From contig JAOANU010000003.1 in assembly GCA_034387635.1 (NCBI GenBank), positions 1,550,001 through 1,614,000 on the forward strand: a stretch of DNA of 64,000 nucleotides. The letters are read 5' to 3'. Shown piece by piece: positions 23,869-36,186 of the stretch. Each line of letters starts with the position of its first letter. Positions within the stretch are counted from its first letter, which is position 1. This stretch comes from Rhodosporidiobolus odoratus. Taxonomy: Eukaryota; Basidiomycota; Microbotryomycetes; Sporidiobolales; Sporidiobolaceae. The notes under the pieces were generated by a model. The model did not search any database, was not told where the DNA came from, and was given only the letters and a program-made list of their open reading frames with translations. A program made the position numbers and the translations under genes.

Positions 23869-23971
23869 AAGTATAGGCACAGCAGTCCGAAATAAGCGTA
23901 TATATACTTTTCAAAAAGCGCTCACACATGAATCTCTCGTCTCCAGTTGACGGGTTCGTTCCATCTGTCGA

Positions 23972-26900
23972 ATGCTCCTTCGTCGCCTGGCTTACAGGAG
24001 ACCGACGCCAGCACATCGCTCACTCCCCACCAGCGCTTACACACACTGGCTCGTGCCCACCTCGCTCACGTCCCCACCTCATCGTCTCCATCGCTGTCGG
24101 CCCGTTCAACTAGTCTCACGCGCGTCGTACACCATAGCGACCACTCCGCTCATGCGTGGCAGTGAACGATATGACTTTCTGCAGCTTGGCGCAGAATGGA
24201 AACTCGAAGAGCGAGAGGACGGCAAGGCGTTCGCGAGGTTGAAGAAAGAGGTCGAGGTGTCGCCGAACGATGACAGGCAGTACCGGTGCGCTTCTTCCCT
24301 TATCCGAAGATTCAGATGGTCCGCTCAATCTATATCATACAGCTTCATCATCCTTCGTAATGGCCTGAGAGCTTTGCTCATAGCCGATGCAAAAACGGAT
24401 AAGGCCGCTGCGGCTCTTGGCGTCCAAGTAGGGCACCTCAGCGATCCATACGAGCTTCCCGGTCTAGCGCACTTCTGCGAGCACAGTGCGTTCTCGTCTG
24501 ACGTCCGTTCATCCGTGGCAGCTGATCTTTCCGATTTTGCGGTTCTCAGTGCTCTTCCTCGGTACGGAGGAATACCCGGACGAGCGCGAGTACAAGACCT
24601 ACCTCTCTCAGAACTCTGGCGCATCGAATGCGTATACGTCCCTGGCGGAAACCGTCTATCACTTCGACTGCTCTCCTCAAGGTCTTCCCGGGGCCCTCTC
24701 CCGACACGCCCAATTCTTCACCGCTCCTCTCTTCGACGCATCATGTACCGAACGGGAGGTGAACGCTGTCGATAGCGAGTTCCGGCGAAACCTGCAGCTG
24801 GACGCCCGCCGCTTGTTCCAGCTGGGCAAGGCCTTGTCTTCTCCCGCTTCGCCATACGATAAATTCGGGACGGGCTCTGCAGAGACGTTATGGAAAGACC
24901 CTATAGCTCGAGGAGTTGACGTGCGGGAGAGATTGCTGGAATGGTACGGCGAGAACTACTCGGCAAATCTCATGAATCTGGTCGTGATCAGTAACCGTGA
25001 GTGCACCCTTCTTTCCCTTGCTTTACCAGCTTTCTGATTCTGTTCCGTTCCGGTCGTATCAGACACGCTTGACGACCTTGCCAAGATGGTGGTGAATGAA
25101 TACTCCGATGTGGCCAATTCGAACCTCGCGCCGGAGGAATACCTCGCGCCGCCGATTTCGGCCAAGGAAGGCAAGGTCAGTTTCCTTCTCTCGCTTCGTT
25201 ACAGGCTTACCTTGTTGACTTTCTCTTTGCGCCAGACCGAAATCTCATATCGCACCGTGAAGGACTCGCCGCAGCTTCGCATCGAATTCGGGCTTCCCGA
25301 TCTGCGCGCGCACTGGGCAACCAAAGTAAGTGCTCTGGCCTCCTCAAAGCAGACGTGTACTGTCCAGCTGAGACTCTTCTTCCCGTGCAGCCGGGTCGCT
25401 ATCTTTCGCACTATGTTGGCCACGAAGGACCTGGCTCGATTCTGGCTGATCTCAAGGCGCGTGGATGGGCTTCCTCCCTCTCTTCGTCTTGCGACAACGG
25501 CACACGGGGCTTCGAGTTCTTCCGCATCAACATTAGTCTGACAGCTATCGGTCTCGGTGAGCTCCCCCCCAAGCTTTTTTTAAGCCGCAACTGAACCTTT
25601 ATTACATGAGCGATAGAGAACTACAAATCCGTCCTCTCCGTGGTTTTCGCTTACCTCGACCTCCTCAAGTCTCTGCTACCGCAGCAGTGGGCGTGGGAGG
25701 AGATGCAGCAGCTCGGCAAAATCGGTTGGCGGTGGAAGGAGAAAGGTCAGCCACAATCAACGGCTAGGAATCTAGCCAGCCAGTTAGGGGAGACGCTGTA
25801 TCCTTCCGAGAAGATGCTCGTCGGCCCGTGGTACGCGACAAAATGGGACAGTGGTATTGTCCGCAGAGTGCTGGAGTGTATCAAGGTCGAGAATTGTCGA
25901 GTTTTCGTGGGCTCAAAGGATCCGTTGCCGGGTCGGGCATTCTGGAAGGGAACGGAGAAGGTGCACGCTTTCCTGACGAGGCTTCTATCAGCGGAGCGCT
26001 GACAAACGTTGCGCCATAGTATTATGGGACTGAGTATGACCAGTACGCTCTCGATGTTGAGCGACTTAAGGTATTTCCCTTTCGCTTGCCTGCGTTCCTC
26101 TCCCGCTGACTGTTCTACTTTGCGAAGGTACCGCTGTCGCCGCCTGCCGACCTCGCCCTTCCCGACAAGAACATCTTCATTCCGTCCAGCCTCGAGCTCG
26201 TCACGGAGGAGCCTGCTCGGGAGGTGCGCCTGCCGATTTTCTGCAATCGATTAGCTTGACTGACCCCTTTGTCAATACTCAGCCGTTCATGCGCCCTACC
26301 CTCGCACGCAAGAGCACCAAGTCCCAGCTCTGGATGAAAGAAGACGACATCTGGTGCATTCCACGAGGAACTGCCTACTTCGTTTTACAGTCGTGCGTGC
26401 ACTTCTGACTACTGAGGCACCGAGCGATGACAATTGACTGCCTAGAGTCGCTTTCTGCAGGCCTCTCGCTGACCAGACGCCCCGTCATGCCGTGCTTACG
26501 CAACTTTTCACCCTAATCGTCGAAGAAGCGCTGGCCAAACAACTATACGACGCCTCACTCGCTGGCCTCGACTACTCCTTCGGTACTGAGTCAGACGGTG
26601 TCATGCTCTGTGTCTCAGGTTATACCGAGAAACTACCGCTGCTTGCGGAGGTGGTCATGCAGAAGGTTAAGGGATTGGAGGTGGAGCCGAAAGCTTTCGA
26701 GCTGGTTCACGATCGTCTGGTTAGGGCCTACAGGAACGCGAAACTCAACAAGTAAGCTTTGTTCCCGTCCGCTCCCCGATTGCTCCCTTCCCTTGCTTAC
26801 TTCACCTCCTCATCAGCCCGTACCAGGTCGCAGACAGCCATCTCCGCCACTTTACTCGTCAGACTTCCTGGACTTGGGATGAGCGCCTGGATGCTCTGCA

Positions 26901-28291
26901 AGGTAGGTTGCCGTATGAACTGAAGCAGCGTGTGTCTGACCTGTCTTCCCCTTGCAGGCCTCAGACCGACCGACGTCCAAAGCCATGCCTCCTCCATGCT
27001 CTCAGAACTCCGCGTCAAGTCGCTGGTACACGGCAACTTCCGCCAGAGCGACGCTGTCGAGATGCTTGAAGCGGTCGAGCGGGTACTGCAGGCACACGAA
27101 GCTGATCCGGCGCAAAACGATTACTACCGGGCGTTGATCCTTCCCTCAGGTGAGTTGTTCTCCCTTCTCTGCCTCCAACTAACCGCTCACATCGAGATGC
27201 ACCAGGTACAACTACCGTCTACCGTCCGCCCGTTTCTTCACCGGAAAACGTCAACAGCGCCGCCAGCATCTACTACGATGTAGGCTCGTCGACCGACGAC
27301 AAGCTCATGGCGGAGCTTGCCCTCTTTGCCCAGATCGCCAAAGTGCCCATTTTCTCTACAGTACGCCTCTAACACATGCCTGCCCGCTCTACCGGTCAAC
27401 TGACCACAGCATCTGCCCAGCTTCGGACCGTTGAGCAACTCGGATACATCGTCGCCTCTTCCACTTGGGTGATCAACGCTCACGGCGGCTTCCGAGTCGT
27501 CCTGCAGAGCGAGCGAAACCCGGAATACTTGGACGAGCGGGTTGATACGCTGTGGTCCGGGTTTGGCGAGTATCTCGACAAGATAACGGAGGAGGAGTTT
27601 TCGAAGGAGAGGGAGAGTCTGGCGCTGAAGAAGCTTGAAAGAGCAAAGAGCTTGGGACAAGAGTGCTTTTTCCCTACTCATGCAGTCATGGACTCTGACT
27701 GACACCCGCTTTTTCTTTCGGCAGGACTGGACGATATTGGCAAGAAATCGAGACTGGAGAGCTCGACTTCTTCGGGCGTGAGCACTCTTCCTACCTGTCC
27801 GTCTGCAGCTCATCTAACAGAGTTCGCGTGCAGGCGAACGCCAAGCCGCCCTTATACGACAGCTCGACAAGGCAGCCATCCTCGCCTTCTTCAACCGCTA
27901 CATCTCGCCGTCTTCCCCTTCCCGTACCAAGCTCGCCATTCTTCTGCGCTCTCAGCGCCTCCAGCCTACCACCCTCGAATCTTTCGTCTCAACTGTCTCA
28001 ACCGCCTACCCTTCTGAAGCCGAAGCAGCTGCTTCTCTTGCTACGGGCAAGCCAACGCTCCCGCAGGTCGAAGCATTCGTGGCAACCCTCAGCAACGAAG
28101 CGAACAACGAAATAGCCGAGGAGGTCTCGATAGAACTGGAACAATTGCGAGGGCTTCCAAAGCTTCCGGACGGGGTGAGGGAGTTGGCTGAGGAGGACAT
28201 TGATACTTTCCGTGCTTCTCTCACCCGGGGTGAGCCTTACAAGCCTAGGGAGACATACGAGGAGGATCTCGGTGCGCAGGCGCATCTGTAG
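23972..28291 (+). CDS. STE23: Insulin-degrading enzyme/Ste23-type M16 metallopeptidase
   Basis: Zinc metallopeptidase that encloses and cleaves peptides; in yeast Ste23 helps mature a-factor. Seventeen exons give 1,116 residues: 23972-24285, 24343-24485, 24550-24996, 25063-25175, 25236-25325, 25391-25556, 25617-25960, 26020-26070, 26128-26223, 26283-26392, 26461-26751, 26817-26902, 26958-27149, 27206-27360, 27421-27662, 27725-27777, 27834-28291. The inverted zinc motif HFCEH is at about 148-152, with the distal glutamate in EREVNAVDSE. Other blocks: GHEGPGSILADLKARGW, YGTEYDQYALD, TLRTVEQLGYIV and RYWQEIETGE. Residues 1-60 are rich in Arg, Ser and His with no acidic residue, like a mitochondrial presequence; Met61 could start a cytosolic form, as known for human IDE. 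The 5' part of this gene and the adjacent tRNA are duplicated near 38 kb. Confidence 0.95.
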
Positions 28292-28539
28292 AGAGGGACT
28301 TAGCGATCATGACCTGTGGTGACCTCCCTTTCACAGCTACACGAGCGTGAGTCATTGTCACAGCTACACAAGCGTGAGTCATTTTTCGTCTTACTTCCTT
28401 ACAAGCGCATCCGCAAGACAGCTACGGACAACAGACGGGAAAAACCCAGTGTGCAGGGGGATCAAAGGGAAACCAATTCAGTCCAAAAGTAAATATCGCT
28501 TTCTTCCGCTACCTCAGACTTCTCCTCCCCAAGGAAACC

Positions 28540-29141
28540 CTAGCTACATTCTAGCGGACCTTGATACTTCAGGCTCGAAAGGAAGACGCCGGCTAGGCTG
28601 TTCGACAGCTCGATCTGGATCTTGTGCAAGTTCTCGAGTGATCTCTGATCGTATTTCTCGTTGACGAACGCCCACCACTCCACCTTTTCAAAGTAGGTTA
28701 GGAGATTGTCTGATCAGCTCTGAATCTCAGGACACGTCAGAAGGGTGGGAGTGAGACTGACCCCGTCGCGATAGATCTTGAAGAAGTCCTCGTCCTCGTG
28801 CTACCACACCGAGAGACAACCGAATACATGTCAGTAACACCTAAAAAGTTGACCAGCAGGTCGCTTACCTTTTGCTTCCAGGGCAGCCACGACTCGTTGC
28901 TGCGTCCCGTGGATGATGCTGGTGCGAAAGCCTTTGACAGGGTACGAAGGTTGTCTCCAAGCCAATCATCCCGGATCTGGCTTCGACATCCCGTCCAAGT
29001 GTCTTCCCACTTTCTCTCGCCTTTCTGTTCTGAGCCACGCAGCTCGTTGTAGATATCTTTACGGTACTCTGCCGCTTCTTTCTCGTCGTGGTAGGTGAGA
29101 TTGGCCAGCAAAATGGCCCAAAGATTGTCGTGCGGCGGCAT
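28540..29141 (-). CDS. Small protein of unknown function
   Basis: Three exons (29141-28869, 28800-28762, 28683-28540) join in phase with GTAAGC and GTCAGT donors and give 151 residues ending at TAG. I do not recognise it. The sequence is acidic and Trp-rich, with DNLWAILLANLTYHDEKEA at the start, a central EDTWTGCRSQIRDDWLGDN, and VEWWAFVNEKYDQRSLENL near the end, predicted mostly helical. Composition is unlike the random frames nearby and all three splice junctions are phase-consistent, so I think it is a real gene. The start could lie in a further upstream exon, since the frame remains open 65 codons 5' of the chosen ATG. Confidence 0.5.
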
Positions 29142-30664
29142 GATAGCGGAGTCGGCGGGCGCGCAGGTCAGTCTTGTGATGGAAGGGAGCTTGAGGTGGG
29201 TAAACAGAAGAGATCCGGAAACTTTGGGAGAAGTGCAGAGTTGGCTATCCCTTCGCAGGAGGCTTACGGACCCGCACTGCCTCTTCCACGCCGGTACTGA
29301 CAAGCCGGGCTTAGTCAGGCTCGCGGATGTCACCACCTGGATAAGCAGGAATGAGTGAATGTAGCGCTGCTGTGAAAACTCAGCGAGGTGAAAACTAACT
29401 GCAATGACCTTCTCAACCGCGCTTCTCCGCTGTGCTTGAGTCGAGCCTCCTTCCGAGTTGAACCGTGCTCTGTCTCGACAACGCCCCGCCTGTGGTCAAG
29501 GATTGGCACGCGAAGCCTGCCGCGCCGAGTACCGCCGGCAGGTGGCCAACCGTGACAAGGAGGCTATGAGAAAACACCCTTCTCCATATGATCTCCTTGC
29601 CCCTTGCGTACGGCGCCTTGCTTCTCTGCCCGTTTTGCTCAGGGTCGGAGTACTAGCAGTCGTCTGGTGGTGACCTGCCGAGAGACGGAACGTCAGCTAG
29701 TCTCGTTACAACAGTGCTCGAGGTCACCTGTCGTTGCGCAAAGTGAAGCGAGCGAGGACCGCCGGACGGCGCTCACTGAAGTCACGGCCCGTACATGCAT
29801 GGGATGGATTTAAGAGGCGTGCCTCAGAGTGGTCGATGGGCGAACAACGTGCAGCTGCGGTCGCGGAGAAAAACCCCGCCAAACAGGCGCACTTGTTCTT
29901 CGGGGCGCGGCCTTGTCGGCTTTCGAGCTGGGACGCTACGACGGTCTTATTTGTGTAAGTCGGATCTCTGCAAAGTTGTGACTGGGTGTTGCAGTCGAGT
30001 CAGATTGCCATGGAGGATGGACAACGGAAAATTGGACGGAACTGGGGCAAACAACGGACCTGACAGTCGCTCGGCAGCGAGGTCTAGGCTGGTACATGTA
30101 CAGTCTCTGGGTTCAAGTCGTCTACTTCTGCGCAATGAGCAGTCTCGAGGCATGGCTTGGTGGGCATTCAGATTCGAGGGAGGAGAGAGGTGAGAGCGGC
30201 AGGAACCAGGAAAGCGTATTGGGACGTCGAGGGCAAAGTAAGAGTCGTCGATGCTGTTCATACTACGTACAACTTGTTGGAAGTAGACACCGGCGGGCGG
30301 GGGACCTGTGAACGCGCCCCCTCTCTCTTCCATCAACTCCGTCTCACTGTCGTCGAACTGCACAAGCTGCGCGGCTACTAGTATACACACACACACTACG
30401 CCTCCAACTACCCCTGCCAGCTGCTCCGCCGGCTCCCCACCATCCCCGACTCGTACAACAAAGGACACCCACCTCCTCCACAGTTCCAACTCGATCTTAC
30501 TCCCTGAACACCCAAGGGTAGAATAATTGGACCACCGTGATACTCCGTAAGTTCATCGCCCGACCATACAACCCTCCACTCGCTACATTCATGTGCTGAC
30601 TGCCGTACCCCGACTTGATCAGGGGCACCCACCTCTTCCCCTCATCTCACTCTCGCTCTCTCGA
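29142..30664. other. Long intergenic region upstream of CDC4
   Basis: About 1.5 kb without a supported gene. The largest frame (minus strand, 180 codons, 29947-30489) has a hydrophobic patch but no family resemblance or splice support. A short CA-dinucleotide tract lies near 30382. The region may hold a long CDC4 leader: a possible intron acceptor (TTGATCAG) sits at about 30622. Confidence 0.4.
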
Positions 30665-33600
30665 ATGGAACACAGTCAACCTCAGTTGGGTCTCACAACA
30701 CCCAGCTCTCATCAAGTAGAGACTGTAACAACCCGTACAGAGACCACAACCACACACCCTCCGCGGCGAACCTCGCACCTCCCCCTCTCACTCGAACCCG
30801 CTCCATCCAGCTCCCGCATGTCACATGACGACGGCTACGCCTTGCTGCACCTCGAACCCGCTGTGACTACCACAGTCGTCACCACGACGACCCAGACCAA
30901 AACCTCGTTCGCTCCCATTCGCATTCCCAAGACCCGCTCCATCCGCCCTTCCTACTCCTCCTTCTCCGGCCCATCTGGCGCCGACGCTTTCCGTTCATCC
31001 GTTCCCCTCACACCTCGCTCGTCTATTCGCCGCCTCCTCGATGCAGAAGACGGCGATGCGGCCTCGTCATCGTCTGCCCTTTGCCTCAACCCCATGCTTT
31101 ACCCGCTTAGTCAGGCGCAATGGCCGGGCAGCCTGAAGCGCTTCAAGGTCGACTTGGGCGGTATGCAGGGAGTATTCGTAGAAAACGCCGCGGAAGTGCC
31201 GCCCGAAGCGGGTTGGCGGCCAGCAGGAGCGGGGTCGATTGAGGGATCTGAGCGGGATCCGAAGGGGAAGGGAAAAGAGCGCTCTTTCGAGGACGACGAG
31301 CTGGAGGACGAGCTGACGAGAGCGCCCCATTTGCCCCGGGCGGACAGAGGCGCGCTGCACCACCGGCGGATGGCGAGACGGAGCAGAGGAAGCATGGGAG
31401 GGATCGGTGAAGTTTCTGAAGACGGTATCGCAGACGGGGTCGACGCTGAAGGAGGCATCTCTCGACATGACCGGTCTTCTCCCGGCCCGCCTCGGAAGCG
31501 ACCTCGTGCCGAGTCCGCCTCGATCGACCTTCGTGCCTCGATAGACGCGCAACTCGACGCCGTCGCTTCAGCAGCAGCAGCGCGAGTAGCAACAGCTAGT
31601 AGACGACCGAGCCAGGTCTACACCGCTTCGTACCCTCTCGGTCCCTCCGCCAACTCGACGACCATCAACACCCTTCCGTCGCCAAACCAAAGCCCGCCCA
31701 GTCCAGTGCCTACCTTTGGCGGGGAAGACAGTCAAGAACTGAAGGACGATGATGAGCTCGTCGAGGACGGCACGCACGAGCTTGAAGCCCAGGCCTTCGA
31801 TTTTGGCAGCGGTGCTGCCCTGAGCGGCCTCTTCTCCCTCCCCGACCTCGTCAACACCTTCGATCAACTCGCTCCCTCTCTCCAGTCCTATCTCATCTTC
31901 CAGCTCCTGCGTCGCTCCTCTATTCCTGTCCTCCAGACTCTGAACCAGATCATCGAGCCTTCCCTGCGACGCGACTTCCTCTCCGACCTGCCTCCCGAGC
32001 TAGGCGTGCACATCCTCTGCTACCTCGACGCTAAGACACTTTGCAGGGCGTCGCTTGTCAGCAGGAAATGGCGCAGACTGATCGACGGTGAGTGGCGGAT
32101 CTGGAAGGGACAGCTTGTGAAAGAAAACTTGTGGGTCGGCGACGGGAGTGAGGAGAAGGAGGCGAGGGAGATCGCTACGGGAGGAACGGAGAACTTGTTC
32201 TTGAAGCGATGGAAAGCGGGTGTATGGGACCAGAAGGTTCGCTTCTTTCTTCCCTTCTTCCCCACCTTGGTCTAACCGCCGATTCTGGCTTCACAGCGGC
32301 CGTGCGCCTGGAACGGCAAAGTCGAATACGAGAACCTCTACGTCAGCGGCGTAGGCGGCGACTTGCCTCGCTTCTCCGTCTCCCACCGCCTAGCCTCGCC
32401 CTCCTCCTCCCGCGAAGCCTCGCCCTTCCCGCCATCCCAGAGCGTCCACCCCTTCAAACTCCTCTATCGCCGCCGCTTCCTTACTCGCAACAACTGGAAG
32501 CACAACGCTCCCAAGCGGACCACCTTCCCCTCCGCCCCGCAAAATCCGCCCGCCGCAAACAACCCGCACAACAACCACGTCGTCACTTGTCTGCAGTTCG
32601 ACGAAGACAAGATCGTTTCCGCCTCAGATGATCATCTCATCCATGTCTTCGATACTCAGACCGGTGCCCTTCGAACCAGTCTCGCCGGGCATGAAGGCGG
32701 CGTTTGGGCGTTGCAGTATGTCGGCAACGTTCTCGTCTCGGGCTCGACGGATCGCACTGTCCGGGTCTGGGACCTCGACACCGGTCGCTGCACGCATACC
32801 TTCATCGGACACACCTCAACCGTCCGCTGCCTTCAAATTGTCGAGCCGCGGAACATCAACCCCGACCCCCGAGGAGCGCCCATTTGGGAGCCGGCGTACC
32901 CGCTCATCGCCACTGGCTCGCGCGACTGGTCGCTCCGCGTCTGGAAACTGCCGATGCCGGGGAAGGACGCCGAGTATCACCCCATCGTCCCGCAGAGCCC
33001 GACCGAGGAGAACACGGCACCGGATCACAATCCTTACCACCTTCGCCACCTCGCCGCGCACAATCACGCCGTACGGGCTCTCGCTGCTCATGGACGTACC
33101 CTGGTATCCGGATCGTACGACACGACGGTGCGAGTCTGGGACATCATCACCGGCGAATGCCGCCACGAACTTCGAGGTCACACCCAGAAGGTCTACTCGG
33201 TCGTCTACGATCATCGACGCCAACTCTGCGCTTCCGGATCGATGGACGGCCACGTTCGTCTCTGGTCGACCGAGACTGGCGAGTGCCGCGCCACCCTTGA
33301 AGGCCACACCTCCCTCGTCGGTCTTCTCGGTCTCTCCCACCGTAACCTCGTCTCGGCCGCCGCAGACTGGACGCTCCGCATCTGGGATCCGGAGAGCGGC
33401 GAATGCAAGCATGCCCTGGCTGCTCATCAAGGCGCAATCACCTGCTTCCAGCACGACGAGCACAAGGTCATCAGCGGTTCGGACGGCACGCTCAAGATGT
33501 GGGACGTGGCGAGCGGCGAACTCATCCGCGACCTCATCACCAACCTCACCGGCGTCTGGCAAGTGTCCTTCAACCAACGATTCTGCGTCGCGGCCGTTTC

Positions 33601-34147
33601 TCGAAACAACAATAGCGAGTTCGAAGTGCTTGACTTTGGCAGCGTCGAGCCGGATCCTCCTGTTCTCGAGCGTTACTCCTCTTCTCCCTTCCACGCCGTC
33701 AAGCGGGAAGAAGACGAAGAAGGCGATCCCTATGGGTATTCGAGCACCTTCAACGCCAGCGGAAGCGGAGGAGGCGGCGCAGGTCTAGACGTGACGATGT
33801 CGGATCTCCCACCTCAGGACGCCACTCCCCTCGCCAACCCGCGTACCGCTTCAGCAGCTCACGCCTCCTCTGTCTCCCGTCTCCGCGCCGACGGCCTCAA
33901 TCCTGCCGACTCTCCTCTCTCCGCCTCTTCCTCGACCGCTTCCCTCCCCGGCGCTTCCTCCTCTTCTAGACGGACCGTCCGTCGAACGGACGAGTCGCGC
34001 GATCTTGGTGCTCAGGCAAGGGCGCAGGCGGGGTCCAGACGCGATTCGGGGGCAGAAGGCTCGTCGGCGAGGACTGGGCAAATGGAAGTCGAGAGGGACG
34101 AGGAAGATCCGATCGTGGAGGTCAAGGCGGAGGAGGTGGAAGAGTGA
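30665..34147 (+). CDS. CDC4: SCF substrate receptor CDC4/FBXW7 (F-box and WD40)
   Basis: Binds phosphodegrons and brings substrates to SCF ubiquitin ligase for cell-cycle control. Two exons (30665-32236, 32297-34147) give 1,140 residues. The disordered N-terminus contains Thr-rich runs (VTTTVVTTTTQTKT) as in fungal Cdc4/Pop1. The F-box (about 438-475) reads LSDLPPELGVHILCYL with SRKWRRLID. About eight WD repeats follow (about 612-980), for example VSGSTDRTVRVWDLDTG, VSGSYDTTVRVWDIITG, CASGSMDGHVRLW and ISGSDGTLKMWDVASG, matching the eight-blade propeller of Cdc4. A Ser/Arg-rich acidic tail ends the protein. The start at MEHSQPQLG was preferred to an in-frame ATG 24 codons upstream that overlaps the possible leader intron. 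Confidence 0.94.
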
Positions 34148-34458
34148 GTCAAGGTGAGGTTCAGGCGTGCATGTTGTCTCTCGTATTGGCGCAGGCGACC
34201 TGCGGGGCCAGGGGTCGTTGTATGCTTGTTTTCTCACCTTTTGCAGCTGCTGTAGCAACTTCCCCCCCCTCTCTCTCTTGCCCAGCTGTATCGCATTAAC
34301 CTGATCCACTCGTGCATACTTGGTCTCTAATCGGGAGTAAGCGCGGCTTGACAGCCGCGAAAACCGTCACGAGGGCGATTTTTCGCTTTCTCTTTGTCTC
34401 TTTTGACTCCTTCACGTTTCAAACTTTCTCTTCCTTCTGCATCATACCGGAGAATACA
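34148..34458. other. Intergenic, no gene seen
   Basis: 311 bases between CDC4 and the reductase gene, with C/T-rich tracts; presumed 3' untranslated region and promoter. Confidence 0.5.
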
Positions 34459-35895
34459 ATGGCACCACGAAAGGTCGTCGTCGTTACTGGCAGCTCAACT
34501 GGCGGGATTGGGTGCATTCCATTCCCCCCCCCTCTTTCCCCACTTCCTTCCAGCGCTCATTTCCTGCCATACAGCCATGCCATCTGCGAAGAATTCGCCC
34601 GTCAAGACTGCATAGTCTACGCTACCGCTCGGCGACTCTCCAGCCTCAGCTCGTTACCCGAGAATGTTCACAAAGTCGAACTCGATGTTGTTGACCCCGA
34701 GTCTTGCAAGCACGCAATCGACCTCGTGATCAGTGAGCAAGGACGTATCGACGTACTGGTGAACAACGCCGGAATGGGCGGGACTGGTCCGCTGCTTGAT
34801 GCAGATGTGGAGAGCAAAGACGGGGCAAAGGCAACGGTTCGTTTTCTCGCTCTCAGTCCACTGGCTTGTTACCGCAACTGAGAACCTCTTCACACACAGT
34901 TCGAGACAAACTTCTGGGCCCCGTTGAGGCTTGCGAAGCTGGTAGTGCCGCATATGGCGGAGCGTCGAGAGGGATTGATTGTGCATTTTCTTTCTTTCGA
35001 TCCTTGGTTTGTTCTTTCAGTCTCTTGCTGATGTACGCTTACGTCTGTACACACATAGGTGAACGTCGGCTCGGTGGTGGGCAAGTCACGCCTCTTTTTA
35101 CCACCCCAAACAGCCGAGGTTGCTTTTTCTCCGCAAGCTTTCACACTCGAGCTGTCGTTCTAACTTGTCAACATTCCCCATACTCTTCTTCCCCTTCGCA
35201 GGCAACATCCCGACTCCGTGGTCAGGTATTTACTGTGCCTCGAAAGCGGCGCTCCACTCCGCCACAGAGGTATTTCAAGTCCTTTCTCAGCGGCCAGTCC
35301 AGTTCACTCTGACGACACCCTGACTCTTATTGCCGCAGGTTCTACGCATGGAAGTGCAGGGCTTCGGTGTCAATGTCATGCTCGTGGCTCCCGGGGCTAT
35401 CACTAGCCAATTCGGCTCGAAGCAGGTCGAGAGTATAAAAATGCCTGAAGGTGCGTTTCGCTCATCCTCCTCCCCACAATAATCCAGCCCTCATTCTGCT
35501 CCTGCAGTACAGATTCGCTTTATAAGGACGTTGCAGACAAGATAGTCGACAGGGCTAACTTGTCACAACGAGGCGGTGGGTTTTGCACCTTTTCTTCTTC
35601 GCGTTCGACCCCGCTCTCGTCGCTTTCGCCTCGGCCACTATAACATCCATCTATCATGTAAGTATCGACTAACAGCTTTCCTCGCTCAGATCATTCCGCC
35701 CCTGCGGCAGTCCTTGCCAAAGGCATTGTCTCTCGCTCTTTACGCCCTTGTCCGGCAACTTACTACACCGCAGGAGGCAAGTCTCTCGTAATGTGGATCT
35801 TTGAGCGACTGCCACGTCGGCTGGTATCGTGGATCATGGCCAGGGCACTCGGCACAACTCTGGTTGGGAAAACCAGGAAGACGAAGGCGGCTTGA
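34459..35895 (+). CDS. AYR1: Short-chain reductase, AYR1-like (1-acyl-DHAP reductase)
   Basis: NADPH-dependent reductase of ether-lipid/phosphatidic-acid synthesis, normally on ER and lipid droplets. Exons 34459-34511, 34575-34836, 34900-34980, 35059-35080, 35202-35269, 35339-35450, 35513-35575 and 35690-35895 give 288 residues. The Rossmann motif TGSSTGGIG (about 10-18) is the glycine-rich variant seen in Ayr1; NNAG, the NVGSVVG strand, the catalytic YCASK and APGAITSQFGS follow. A hydrophobic/basic C-terminus (TAGGKSLVMWIFERLPRRL) fits membrane association. The intron after exon 4 has a GC donor (GCAAGT), the usual sequence of GC-AG introns; no GT alternative keeps GNIPTPWSG in frame. Exact substrate is inferred from the family. 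Confidence 0.9.
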
Positions 35896-36186
35896 CGTAA
35901 TTTTCTCCAGTGTCTCTTTCTTGGTGACGCTGCAGCGTGGCACGTCGGTGCTAAACAATGGCGATAGATCCGCTTTGCAATCATTAGGTTCTGATGACTA
36001 TGAGATGATCAAGAGGGTATAGAAAACTACGAGAACGCGCCAAATGCGCGCATCGAAATAGGGAAAAACGAGGACCCTGACTTCGTGGTCCATTGAGCCA
36101 CCGACCAGGCAGGCTGCGTACATCCTGCAAAAACTGTCCGACCACCACGACAATGAAACTGTCGCCCCCCCTGCCCGCTCGTGGAC

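Noticed and set aside
29947..30489. 180-codon open frame on the minus strand with a hydrophobic stretch upstream of CDC4
   Set aside because: Composition matches other chance frames in this GC-rich region, there is no family resemblance, and no splice sites extend it.
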